This document shows, piece after piece, positions 35,817-45,967 of a DNA stretch of 64,000 nucleotides. The stretch is from Microbacterium sp. MYb54. GTDB lineage: Bacteria > Actinomycetota > Actinomycetes > Actinomycetales > Microbacteriaceae. The DNA is taken from positions 1-64,000 of the forward strand of contig NZ_PCPA01000014.1 in assembly GCF_002979515.1 (NCBI RefSeq). The letters are read 5' to 3'. Below the pieces are notes generated by a model. That model worked only from the letters and a program-made list of their open reading frames with translations. It did not search any database and was not told the origin of the DNA. Position numbers and translations under genes: made by a program. Positions within the stretch are counted from its first letter, which is position 1. Every line of letters begins with the position of its first letter.

Positions 35817-36788
35817 ATGACAATGACCCCCGAGCAGGCAGCCTGGTTCCAGGGCACCTTCCAGCGTCTCGTCGACAACATCGACAAGGCCGTGCAGGGC
35901 AAGCAGGAGATCGTCGGACTCGTGCTGGCCTCGATGCTCGCCGAGGGGCACGTGCTCCTCGAGGATGCACCGGGTACGGGCAAGACGAGCCTCGCCAAGG
36001 CGCTCGCGGCGACCGTGCAGGGCACCAGCACGCGCATTCAGTTCACGCCCGACCTGCTCCCGTCCGACGTCACCGGCGTGACGATCTACGACCAGCAGTC
36101 GCACAAGTTCGAGTTCCACAAGGGCCCGATCTTCGCGTCGATCGTGCTGGCGGACGAGATCAACCGCGCGTCGCCGAAGACCCAGTCGGCGTTGCTCGAG
36201 GTCATGGAGGAGTCGCGGGTCACGGTCGACGGCGTCACGCACGAGGCCGGGCGTCCGTTCCTCGTGATCGCCACGCAGAACCCGATCGAGCAGGCCGGCA
36301 CGTACAAGCTGCCCGAGGCTCAGCTCGACCGCTTCCTGATCAAGACCTCGATCGGCTACCCCGACCTCGCCGTCACGGAGAGCATTCTCGCCGGAGCATC
36401 CGACCGCAACCCGTCGGCCGGCCTCTCCGCGATCATCACGACCAGCGCCGTCGCCGATATGGCCGACCTCGCCGCCACCGTGCACGTCGAGCCCGCGCTG
36501 CTGCGCTACGTCGCCGAGCTCGCCGAGGCGACCCGCGAGGACGGTGCGATCCGTCTCGGCGTCTCGGTGCGTGGTGCGATCGCGATGATCCGCCTCGCGA
36601 AGGTGTGGGCTGCGGCGCAGGGACGCCACTTCGTGCTCCCCGACGACATCAAGGCGCTCGCGCGTCCGGTCTGGCAGCACCGTCTGCTGCTCGACGCCGA
36701 GGCCGAGTTCGCCGGCACGAGCAGCGACGTCGTGATCGCTCGCGTGCTCGACGGGGTGGCGGCGCCTCAGGCCAGAGCGGCGGCCTGA
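35817..36788 (+). CDS. MoxR family AAA+ ATPase
   Basis: A 323-aa cytoplasmic AAA+ chaperone-like ATPase of the MoxR group. Walker A is APGTGKTS (about 53-60), Walker B is VLADEINRA, sensor 1 lies in VIATQNPIEQAGTY, and an arginine-finger/lid region follows. MoxR ATPases work with DUF58 or VWA proteins in maturation of exported or metallo-complexes, and the DUF58 gene follows directly (TGATG overlap). Here the pair sits in front of a transglutaminase-fold gene, the classic MoxR-DUF58-TgpA order, but embedded in a secretion operon. It lies 46 bases after the giant surface-protein gene. Confidence 0.92.
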   Translation: MTMTPEQAAWFQGTFQRLVDNIDKAVQGKQEIVGLVLASMLAEGHVLLEDAPGTGKTSLAKALAATVQGTSTRIQFTPDLLPSDVTGVTIYDQQSHKFEFHKGPIFASIVLADEINRASPKTQSALLEVMEESRVTVDGVTHEAGRPFLVIATQNPIEQAGTYKLPEAQLDRFLIKTSIGYPDLAVTESILAGASDRNPSAGLSAIITTSAVADMADLAATVHVEPALLRYVAELAEATREDGAIRLGVSVRGAIAMIRLAKVWAAAQGRHFVLPDDIKALARPVWQHRLLLDAEAEFAGTSSDVVIARVLDGVAAPQARAAA

Positions 36789-38050
36789 TGACCGCGGAGG
36801 CCCTTCAGGCGTCGACGCCCCAGACGGAACGCGACGCCGGATGGCGTGACATCGCGGCCGTCGTCGGTGCGCGCATCCTGACGCGTCTCCGGAAGATCGC
36901 CTCGGCGATCCGGCCACTGGCCTGGGTGCTGATGGCCCTCGCCGTCGGGTTCTGGGTGCTCGGGCAGGTTGCCGGATGGTCGGAGTTCACCATCGCCGCA
37001 GTGGTCATCGCGATCGCCGTCGCCCTGTGCGCGCTGTTCCTGATCGGTCGCACCGCCTACGACGTCGCGCTCGACCTCGCTCGCACCCGCGTCGTCGTGG
37101 GAGAGCGCGCGGTCGGCGCCCTGACCCTCGCCAACCGCGGCACCAGGGCGATCCTGCCCTCGCGGGTCGTGCTCCCGGTCGGCTCCGGTCGCGGTGAATT
37201 CGGCATCCAGCGGCTCGCGCCGGGGGAGGAGGCGGAGGAGCTCTTCGCGATCCCGACCCAGAAGCGCGGCGTGGTCAAGGTGGGGCCGGTGAGTGTCGTC
37301 CGAGGCGACCCGCTCGGCCTCTTCGAACGGGCGCACCGCCGCGACGACCCGGTCGATCTCTTCGTGCACCCGCGCACCGTGCTGTTCGACGGTCAGTCGC
37401 TCGGGTACCTGCGCGACCTCGAGGGGCTGCCGGCGGCCGACCTGTCTCGCGACGACGTCTCGTTCCACGCGCTGCTGGAGTACCAGCCGGGAGATGACCT
37501 GCGCCATGTGCACTGGCGCTCCACTGCCCGCACCGGCACGATGATGGTCCGCCAGTACGAGGAGACCCGGCGCTCGCACTTCGTGATCGGCCTGTCGCGG
37601 TCGATCGCCGAATACGCGACGGCCGATGACTTCGAGCTCGGGATCTCGGCTGCGGGGTCGATCGGTCTTCGCGCGCTCCGCGACTCGCAGCGCGTCGACA
37701 TCCGCGTGCAGGGCCGTGAGCTGCCTTCGGGTACCGGCAAGCAGCTGCTCGACTCCCTCTCGGCAGTCGAGAACAGCAAGGCGAAGGAGGGCGGGATCGC
37801 CGAGCTCGCCGGAGTCGTGTCCGCCACCATGCCGTTGGCGAGCGTGGTCGTCCTGGTGTGCGGCGCGCGTGTGCGCTCCGAAGACCTCCGTCTCGCCTGC
37901 GCGCGCCTGCCCTTCGGCGCCAGGGTTCTCGTCGTCGTCGCCGACACCACCGCGTCCGCTCCGGCCCTTCGACGCATCGGCGATGCCGACGTCGTCACGA
38001 TCGGTGCGCTCGAACAGATTCCGCTCGCTCTGCAGAAGGTGCTCGCATGA
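36788..38050 (+). CDS. DUF58 domain membrane protein
   Basis: A 420-aa protein with two close N-terminal transmembrane helices (about 40-62 and 68-90) and a cytoplasmic DUF58 domain. The DUF58 hallmark is ALLEYQPGDDLRHVHWRSTA followed by MMVRQYEE; a VWA-like fold is predicted for the following part. Such proteins are partners of MoxR ATPases. The ATG shares one base with the moxR stop, and the downstream transglutaminase-like gene starts in its own stop (ATGA). The frame is open upstream inside moxR, but that part is antisense-like in composition. Confidence 0.88.
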   Translation: MTAEALQASTPQTERDAGWRDIAAVVGARILTRLRKIASAIRPLAWVLMALAVGFWVLGQVAGWSEFTIAAVVIAIAVALCALFLIGRTAYDVALDLARTRVVVGERAVGALTLANRGTRAILPSRVVLPVGSGRGEFGIQRLAPGEEAEELFAIPTQKRGVVKVGPVSVVRGDPLGLFERAHRRDDPVDLFVHPRTVLFDGQSLGYLRDLEGLPAADLSRDDVSFHALLEYQPGDDLRHVHWRSTARTGTMMVRQYEETRRSHFVIGLSRSIAEYATADDFELGISAAGSIGLRALRDSQRVDIRVQGRELPSGTGKQLLDSLSAVENSKAKEGGIAELAGVVSATMPLASVVVLVCGARVRSEDLRLACARLPFGARVLVVVADTTASAPALRRIGDADVVTIGALEQIPLALQKVLA

Positions 38051-40443
38051 CCGCGCCCTCCACCGCGTCCGGCGCTCTCGGCCTGCGTCGCTGGATCCTC
38101 GACCTGGGGGCGACGGCGCTCCTGGTCGTCACCGCCCTCATCGGCTTCTGGCCGACGTTCGCTGGTCCTTCCTTCCTCCCGGCCGTCGTCGGCGGCATCC
38201 TGATCGGCCTCGCGATCGCGGCCGTCGCGACCTGGCGGCGCTGGGGCATCCTGATCATCACCGCCCTCACGGTCGGGGCGTACTTCGTGTTCGGTGGCGC
38301 GCTCGCACTGCCGCAGACCGCGATCCTCGGATTCATCCCGACGCTCGAGACGCTGCAGAAGCTCGCACTGGGCACCGTCACCGCCTGGAAGCAGATGCTC
38401 ACGACCGTCGCCCCGGTGGCGGCGGCAGACGGGCACCTCATCGTCCCGTTCCTGCTCGCGCTCGTGGTCACGACTCTGACCGCCTCGCTCGCGCTGCGCT
38501 TGTCGCAGGTGGCCTGGGCGCTGATCCCGGCCGGCGTCCTGCTCATGCTCGTGATCGCGCTCGGCACCCCCGAACCCGCCTTCCCCCTCGTGCAGGGGCT
38601 CGTGTTCGCGGTCGTGAGCATGTCGTGGCTCGCGCTGCGCCAGCTGTGGGCCCCGCAGAACACGGCCGTCTCGGTGAGCGAGGTCGATCCCTCCCGCGCT
38701 GCACACATGCGCACCCGACGCCTGCTCGCCGGTGTCGCCGTGCTGGCCATCGCTGGGGGCGCCGGTGTCGCCGCGAGCGCGGTCGCGACTCCCACGCAGC
38801 CTCGGCACGTGTTCCGCGACGTCATCATCCCCCCGTTCGACATCCGCGACTATCCGAGCCCGCTGCAGGCATTCCGCAAGAACGTGCGCGACGAGGCGGA
38901 CAAGACGCTCTTCACGGTGCAGGGTCTGCCCAAGGGTGCGCGTGTTCGCACGGCTGTGATGGATCAGTTCGACGGCATGGTCTACAACGTCACCGACGGC
39001 GGAGCCACCTCGTCGAGCGCCTTCACACCGCTGCGCTCGAACATGTCACCCGATGCCGCAGGGGTGCCGGTGACGCTCAACATCGCGATCGACACGTACC
39101 GGGGTGTGTGGGTGCCGACAGCGGGAGAGCTGTCGGAGATCAGCTTCTCGGGCGACGACGCGGAGCAGCTGCGCCGCAGCACCTACGTGAACACCGCGAC
39201 GGGTACCGCGGTCGCGACGACGAAGCTGACCAAGGGCGACGAGTACACGGTGGACGCCGTGATACCCACCGTGCCGGACGACGAGCAGCTGGCCGAGGTG
39301 GAGTTCGGCAAGGTGTCGATGCCGAAGCCCAGCAACGTGCCGGAGGAGCTCACCGCACTCGCGGCCGAGACCGTGTCGGGCGCCGAGACGCCGATCGAGC
39401 AGGTGCGGGCGCTGGAGAACCTCCTCGCCAAGGAAGGCTTCTTCAGCCACGGGCTGGAGGGCGAGGTCATCTCCAGAGCCGGACACACCGCCGAGCGCAT
39501 CTCGACCCTGATCGGCGGGGAGCAGATGATCGGCGACGACGAGCAGTACGCGGTCGCCATGGCGCTGCTGGCCGGACAGATCGGCATCCCTGCTCGAGTC
39601 GTCATGGGCTACTACCCCGATGAGGAGCAGTCGGGCGAAGCCGTGTTCGCCGCCACCGGCGACAACGTGCACGCCTGGGTCGAGGTCAACTTCGAGGGCA
39701 TCGGATGGGTGACCTTCAACCCGACCCCTCCCGAAGACCAGGTGCCCAACGACCAGAACACGAAGCCGCGCGTCGATCCGAAGCCCCAGGTGCTGCAGCC
39801 GCCGCCTCCGCCGCAGGAGCCCGTCGACCTGCCGCCCACCCTGCCCGATGACCGCGAGGGCGAAGACGAGTCCCTGAACATCGCCGGCATCATCGGCGCG
39901 ATCCTCGCGATCGGCGGCATCTCGCTCGCTGTCATCGCCCTGCTCGCATCGCCGTTCATCGTGATCGGTGCGTGGAAGGCGGCGAAGCGTCGTTCCCGGC
40001 GTGCTGCCGCGCGTACCGCCGACCGCATCAGCGGAGGATGGGACGAGCTGACCGATCGCGCCGTCGACTACGGCGCGCGCCTCACCCCCGGCGGCACCCG
40101 CACCGAAGAGGCAGCGGTCGTGGCCACTGCTCTCACGGTGCCGCAGGTGACCGCGCTCGCCGAACGCGCCGACGCCGATGTGTTCGGACCGGCCGAGCCG
40201 AGCCCGAACGACGTCGAGTCGTTCTGGCACGAGGTCGACGAGATCGTCGGCGGGCTCGGAAAGGATGCCGGCTTCTGGAAGCGCATCAAGGCGCGACTGA
40301 GCCTGCGGTCCCTGATCGGCGGCACCGCGATCTCGAGCGGACTCCAGAATCTGAAGGAAGCTGCGGCCGTGCGCGTTCGCCGCGAACCTGGCACCATCAA
40401 GAACAGCACGACGCCCCCGTCCTCCGAGAGCGAGACCCCATGA
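38047..40443 (+). CDS. Transglutaminase-fold membrane protein (TgpA-like) with degenerate active site
   Basis: A 798-aa protein with about six N-terminal helices (to about residue 260), an extracellular domain, a transglutaminase-core region, one further helix (about 615-640) and a cytoplasmic tail. In active members the core reads GD-C-EQFA, then AHAW, then DPT. Here it reads GDDEQYAVAMALL, VHAWVEV and FNPTPP. The catalytic Cys is thus Asp498, the His is kept (His542) and the Asp is Asn558. Peptide crosslinking by the usual mechanism is therefore unlikely, and the domain may bind peptide or wall instead. A Pro-rich linker follows the core. It is coupled to the DUF58 gene and to the RDD-FHA gene by ATGA overlaps. 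Confidence 0.85.
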   Translation: MTAPSTASGALGLRRWILDLGATALLVVTALIGFWPTFAGPSFLPAVVGGILIGLAIAAVATWRRWGILIITALTVGAYFVFGGALALPQTAILGFIPTLETLQKLALGTVTAWKQMLTTVAPVAAADGHLIVPFLLALVVTTLTASLALRLSQVAWALIPAGVLLMLVIALGTPEPAFPLVQGLVFAVVSMSWLALRQLWAPQNTAVSVSEVDPSRAAHMRTRRLLAGVAVLAIAGGAGVAASAVATPTQPRHVFRDVIIPPFDIRDYPSPLQAFRKNVRDEADKTLFTVQGLPKGARVRTAVMDQFDGMVYNVTDGGATSSSAFTPLRSNMSPDAAGVPVTLNIAIDTYRGVWVPTAGELSEISFSGDDAEQLRRSTYVNTATGTAVATTKLTKGDEYTVDAVIPTVPDDEQLAEVEFGKVSMPKPSNVPEELTALAAETVSGAETPIEQVRALENLLAKEGFFSHGLEGEVISRAGHTAERISTLIGGEQMIGDDEQYAVAMALLAGQIGIPARVVMGYYPDEEQSGEAVFAATGDNVHAWVEVNFEGIGWVTFNPTPPEDQVPNDQNTKPRVDPKPQVLQPPPPPQEPVDLPPTLPDDREGEDESLNIAGIIGAILAIGGISLAVIALLASPFIVIGAWKAAKRRSRRAAARTADRISGGWDELTDRAVDYGARLTPGGTRTEEAAVVATALTVPQVTALAERADADVFGPAEPSPNDVESFWHEVDEIVGGLGKDAGFWKRIKARLSLRSLIGGTAISSGLQNLKEAAAVRVRREPGTIKNSTTPPSSESETP

Positions 40444-41612
40444 CGCAGCCCGCGCCCGACCAGATCGCGCCGGTCTCCCGTCGCGCAGTCGCCTACATCA
40501 TCGACGCCCTGATCGCCGGGGGCCTCGCGATCGTGCTCGGCGGCGGACTCCTCGTCGCCGTGCCCCTCGCCGGCAGCGTCGAGGGCGGCCTCGGAATCCT
40601 GATGATCGGCGGTCCGCTGGTGAGCCTGGTGCTCCTCGGCTGGTTCTTCGTCTACACGGTGATGCAGGCGGGTGGTGGCTCGATCGGCATGCGGGCCCAG
40701 GGCCTGCGACTCGTCTCGGCTACGGATGGGAGCCCGCTCGGCTTCGGACGCACGCTGCTGCGGAATGTCATCTTCGGCCTCGCCGCATCCGTCGTCGTCG
40801 GTTACTTCACCCCGCTCTTCGACGGATCCGGGCGGTTTCAGGGGTGGCACGACAAGGTCGCCGGCGCCCTGATGCTGGATGCGCGAGTGTCGGGCCCCCT
40901 CGAGTCGACGGCTGTCGCACCCGCCGCTGTGCCTGCTTCCGCCGTTCCGGCCGGCCGCTCGACGCCGACGGCCGCGCCGGCGATCCCGGGCATTCCGCAG
41001 CCGGTGGCGGCTCCGGCGGCTCCGGTGGCCGATGCGGGGTCGCTCATCGCCTTCGTGCCCGGCATCACACAGGACGCACCTGTCCGCCCGGCGCCGGCTG
41101 CGGAGCCCGCGCTCGACGCGACCATCCAGCAGCATCCGTCTGCGCCGCCCGTGCCTCCTGCCCCCGTGCTCCCCGCCTCGGCGCCATCCGTCGAGCCGGC
41201 GCCTCTCGCACCGGCAGCGTCGTCAGAACCGGCAGCGCCGGTCGCACTCGATGAGGACGACCTGGAAGACACCCGCATCAGCGTGCCGGGGCACCGTCTC
41301 GTCTTCACGTGGGACGACGGCACACGCGTCTCGGTCTCACGACGCACGATCTTCGGTCGCAACCCCGCGCCCGAAGAGGGTGCGACCCTGGTTCCGGTGC
41401 GCGACGAGACGCTCTCGCTCTCCAAGACGCACTTCGAAGCAGCGGCGGAGACCTCCGGCGGGTGGGTATTGGATCGACACTCCACGAACGGGATGACCAT
41501 CGTTCGCGAAGGGCAGCGGATCGCCTGCCCCGCGGGCCAGCGCGTGCCGGTGCGTCTGGGAGATGCCATCGAGATCGGTGACCGCATCGTGACGATCGGC
41601 GGATACGCATGA
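40440..41612 (+). CDS. RDD family membrane protein with C-terminal FHA domain
   Basis: A 390-aa protein: an RDD membrane domain (about 10-150; RRAVAYIIDALIAGGLAIVL, then GGGSIGMRAQGLRLVSATDG), a Pro/Ala-rich cytoplasmic linker of about 130 residues, and an FHA domain (about 285-390). The FHA domain has all phosphothreonine-binding residues: FGRN, SLSKTHF and HSTNG. FHA domains bind phosphothreonine proteins, so it is a likely docking partner or substrate of the kinase encoded three genes on. It has ATGA overlaps on both sides. A second, related RDD-FHA protein is encoded just before the ATPase gene. Confidence 0.87.
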   Translation: MTQPAPDQIAPVSRRAVAYIIDALIAGGLAIVLGGGLLVAVPLAGSVEGGLGILMIGGPLVSLVLLGWFFVYTVMQAGGGSIGMRAQGLRLVSATDGSPLGFGRTLLRNVIFGLAASVVVGYFTPLFDGSGRFQGWHDKVAGALMLDARVSGPLESTAVAPAAVPASAVPAGRSTPTAAPAIPGIPQPVAAPAAPVADAGSLIAFVPGITQDAPVRPAPAAEPALDATIQQHPSAPPVPPAPVLPASAPSVEPAPLAPAASSEPAAPVALDEDDLEDTRISVPGHRLVFTWDDGTRVSVSRRTIFGRNPAPEEGATLVPVRDETLSLSKTHFEAAAETSGGWVLDRHSTNGMTIVREGQRIACPAGQRVPVRLGDAIEIGDRIVTIGGYA

Positions 41613-42423
41613 GGCCAGGACTGCTCGTCTCCACCGGGTCGGCGACGCACCCGGGACTGCGCCGCGCACTGAACGAAGACGCGCATCTGGCGTCGGCTCC
41701 GATCTTCCTCGTCGCCGACGGGATGGGCGGGCACGAGGCCGGCGAGCGTGCGAGCGCTGCCGTCATCGCCGAGTTCGCGCGCTACATCGGACGCGAGTCG
41801 CTCGTGCTCGACGATGTGCGTCATGCGCTCTCCCTGTCGAGGGAGAGCGTCGAGGAGCTGTCCACGTCCGGCAACGGACGCGCGGGGACCACGCTCAGCG
41901 GCGTGGTCATCGCCTCGGTCGACGGCATGGGCTACTGGCTCGCGCTCAACATCGGCGACTCGCGCACCTACCGCTTCGCCGACGGCGAGCTGGAGCAGAT
42001 CAGCGTCGACCACTCCGTGGTGCAGGAGCTGATCGAGTCGGGTGAGCTCAGCGTCGAGGACGCCGTCTCCGACCGCCGCCGGAACATCATCACCAGGGCG
42101 ATCGGGGCGAGCAGCACGGGAGACGCCGACTACTGGATGTTCCCCGCCGAACTCGGCGACCGGATCCTGGTGTGCTCGGACGGGCTCACCTCCGAGGTGT
42201 CGGACGTCCGTATCCGTGAGGTCCTGAAAGCCGAGTCGGATCCGCAGAAGGCCGCAGACGTGCTCACCGCCGATGCGGTCAGCGCCGGAGGCAGGGATAA
42301 CATCACCGTGCTCGTCATCGACGCCGTCTCCGTCGCCTCGCGACCGGGCACACTGATGGCCACCGATACGGACATCGATCTGGACACGCGTCCACGAGAA
42401 GCCGCAGCAGGAGGGGTTCGCTG

Positions 42424-42424
<1 letters not shown>
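41609..42424 (+). CDS. PP2C family serine/threonine phosphatase
   Basis: A 271-aa soluble PPM/PP2C phosphatase. The metal-binding aspartates are all visible: NEDAHLA, VADGMGGHEAGE, LNIGDSRTYR, CSDGLTSEV and GGRDNITVLV. It should reverse phosphorylation by the kinase encoded two genes downstream and so reset FHA docking. Unlike PstP of mycobacteria it has no transmembrane segment. It is coupled at both ends (ATGA and TGATG). Confidence 0.92.
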
Positions 42425-43613
<1,189 letters not shown>

Positions 43614-43617
<4 letters not shown>

Positions 43618-45242
43618 CGCGTCGCCCCTCACCGCCGCCGGACCTTCCCGGCTTCACCTATGTGGAGCCGTTGGGCACCGGTGGTTTCGCAGACGTATTC
43701 CTGTACGAGCAGGAGATGCCGCGCCGTCGGGTCGCGGTGAAGGTGCTGCTCGCCGATCGCATCTCCAGCGCCTCGGCGCAGGAGTTCGCCGACGAGGCGA
43801 ACGTCATGGCCATGCTGTCGACGCATCCCGCGATCGTCACGATCTACCAGGCGGGTGTCGCCGGCGACGGTCGCCCCTACCTGGTGATGGAGTACTGCCC
43901 GCGGCCCAACCTCCAGCTCCGCGCGCGGAAGGATCCCTTCTCGGTCGCCGAGGCTCTGCGGGTGGGCGTGCAGGTGGCGGGGGCCGTCGAGACGGCGCAC
44001 CGCGCCGGTGTGCTGCACCGCGACATCAAGCCGGCCAACATCCTCGTCACCGAATACAACCGGCCGGCGCTCACCGACTTCGGCATCGCCTCGACGACGG
44101 GTGCCACCGGCGAGGCATCGGGCATGTCCATCCCGTGGTCGCCGCCCGAGTCGTTCGCCGAGCCGCCGCAGAGCGGACCCCGCACGGATGTGTGGGCGCT
44201 GGGGGCGACGCTGTACACCCTGCTCGCCGGACGCTCGCCGTTCGAGCGACCGGGGGAGCGCAACTCGAGCGCCGACCTCATCGAACGCATCGAGCGTGCA
44301 GCGTTGCCCTCGATGAAGAGGCCGGATTCGCCGGACAGCCTGCAGCGACTGCTGGAGCGGTCGATGGCGAAGAACCCGGACGACCGCTTCCCCAGCGCCG
44401 TGGCGTTCGCGCGGGCGCTGCAGAAGGTGCAGATCGAGCTCTCCCACTCGGTGACCCCGATCGACATCGTCGACGATCACCCGCCCGCAGAAGACCTGGA
44501 CGACGACGGCGACGGTCTCACCCGGGTGCGGGAGATCGTCAGCATCGATCCCGACATGGCGTCGTTCACGCGCCCTTCGGCGACCACGCAGCGGAAGGAT
44601 CCCCCTGCACCGTTGTCGGGGATGCCTCGTTTCGATCCGCCGGCTGCCGAGGAACCGCCGGTCGAGCAGACGCAGTTGCGTGTGCCGACCTCCGCTGCGG
44701 CGCCATCGCCCGCCCCCGGAGCCGATGACCGGACGATCGCGCGCGCACCGATGGTCGTCGCACCTGTCGCGTCCGTGCCGCCGCCGATGGTGCCGGGTGA
44801 CCCTGTCGCGAGCCCGGCAGTGCCGGAGCCTCCACGCAGTCGCAAGGGCCTGTGGATCACGCTCGTCGCTGCGGGCGTCGTGCTCGTGGTCGGCGGGATC
44901 GTCGGACTGAACTTCCTTGCTGCCGGGATCGCTCCCGAAGCGCAGGAGACCGCTCAGGCGGTCGATCCGAAGGATGTCGGCACGGATGTCGTGCCGAAGG
45001 TCACCGAGGTCGCCGGCACGCGCGAGGGCGACCGGATCGTCTTCACCTGGACCAATCCGAGCCCGCTCGACGGCGACTCGTACATCTGGTCGCAGGTCGT
45101 CGTCTCCGGCGAGGTCGAGCAGCAGCAGACCACGGATCCGACCGCCACGGTTGCCGCGGAAGCCGGCACGGTCTGCATCGATGTGATGCTGCGGCGCGAC
45201 GACGGCCGCGCATCCGAGATCGTACGGGGGTGCGTGGAGTGA
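43614..45242 (+). CDS. Transmembrane Ser/Thr protein kinase (PknB-like)
   Basis: A 542-aa kinase with all catalytic motifs: Gly loop GTGGFADVF, VAVKVL lysine, HRDIKPANIL, DFGIAS and an APE-like SPPES. The activation loop contains Thr/Ser candidates (STTGATGEASGMS). The kinase domain (about 10-275) is followed by a 130-residue Pro-rich juxtamembrane region, one transmembrane helix (about 412-432) and a short extracellular FnIII-like domain (about 450-542), with no PASTA repeats. The helix plus extracellular domain recalls EssB, the pseudokinase of Firmicutes T7SS, but this kinase looks active. The start is the GTG overlapping the upstream FHA gene's stop. Likely substrates are the FHA partners and the ATPase of this operon. 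Confidence 0.92.
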
Positions 45243-45967
45243 GTGCTGAAGGTGGTGTGACCCTCGAATTCGCGGGGGAGTACTTCCCCATCCGTCGGGG
45301 CGGCCGGTTCATCGTCGGGCGCGAGGGAGACCTCGAACTCGACGACAACCTGTTCCTGCACCGTCATTTCCTGGAGATCTCCGACGCCGACGGGCTGTGG
45401 TGGCTGTCGAACGTCGGCACCCGGCTCACCGCGACCGTCACCGACTCCGCAGGCGGCGTTCAGGCCTGGCTCGCCCCCGGGGCGCGACTGCCTCTGGTGT
45501 TCGAGACGACCACGGTCGTGTTCAGCGCGGGGCCGACGACGTACGAGCTCACACTGCACGCGGCGGAGCCGACGTTCCGCGCGACCAGGCGCGAGCACGA
45601 CGATGGCGGGGCCTCGACGATCGGCGATGTTCCGTTGACCCTCAGCCAGAAGCTCCTCATCCTCGCGCTCGCGGAGCCGCAGCTGCGCAGGGACGGCACC
45701 GGGATGAGCGAGATCCCCACCTCGGCGAAGGCTGCGGAGAGGCTCGGATGGACCGTCACCCGGTTCAACCGCAAGCTCGACAACGTGTGCGACAAGTTCG
45801 ACCGGATCGGAGTGCCCGGCATGCGCGGCGGACAGCGCAGCTTCGCGACCAACCGACGTGCACGCCTGGTCGAGCACGTGATCGCCTCACGCCTGGTCGG
45901 CAAGAGCGACCTGCCGCTGCTCGACACCGCGCACGCCGTCGACGAGGTCGAGGGAGAGCAGGAGTGA
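45239..45967 (+). CDS. FHA-like protein with C-terminal putative DNA-binding domain
   Basis: A 242-aa soluble protein. Residues 5-110 resemble an FHA domain (FIVGREGDLELDD) but lack the usual Ser (FLHRHFLEI) and the Asn-Gly pair (LSNVGTRLTA), so phosphothreonine binding may be weak or lost. Residues 130-215 are helical and look like a winged HTH: LTLSQKLLILALAEPQL, then SAKAAERLGWTVTRFNRKLD. The usual FHA regulator EmbR has the reverse domain order. It is the only candidate DNA-binding protein inside the secretion island, and thus a candidate for the 20-bp repeats (inference). GTGA overlaps join it to the kinase gene upstream and the RDD-FHA gene downstream. Confidence 0.72.
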   Translation: MSAEGGVTLEFAGEYFPIRRGGRFIVGREGDLELDDNLFLHRHFLEISDADGLWWLSNVGTRLTATVTDSAGGVQAWLAPGARLPLVFETTTVVFSAGPTTYELTLHAAEPTFRATRREHDDGGASTIGDVPLTLSQKLLILALAEPQLRRDGTGMSEIPTSAKAAERLGWTVTRFNRKLDNVCDKFDRIGVPGMRGGQRSFATNRRARLVEHVIASRLVGKSDLPLLDTAHAVDEVEGEQE

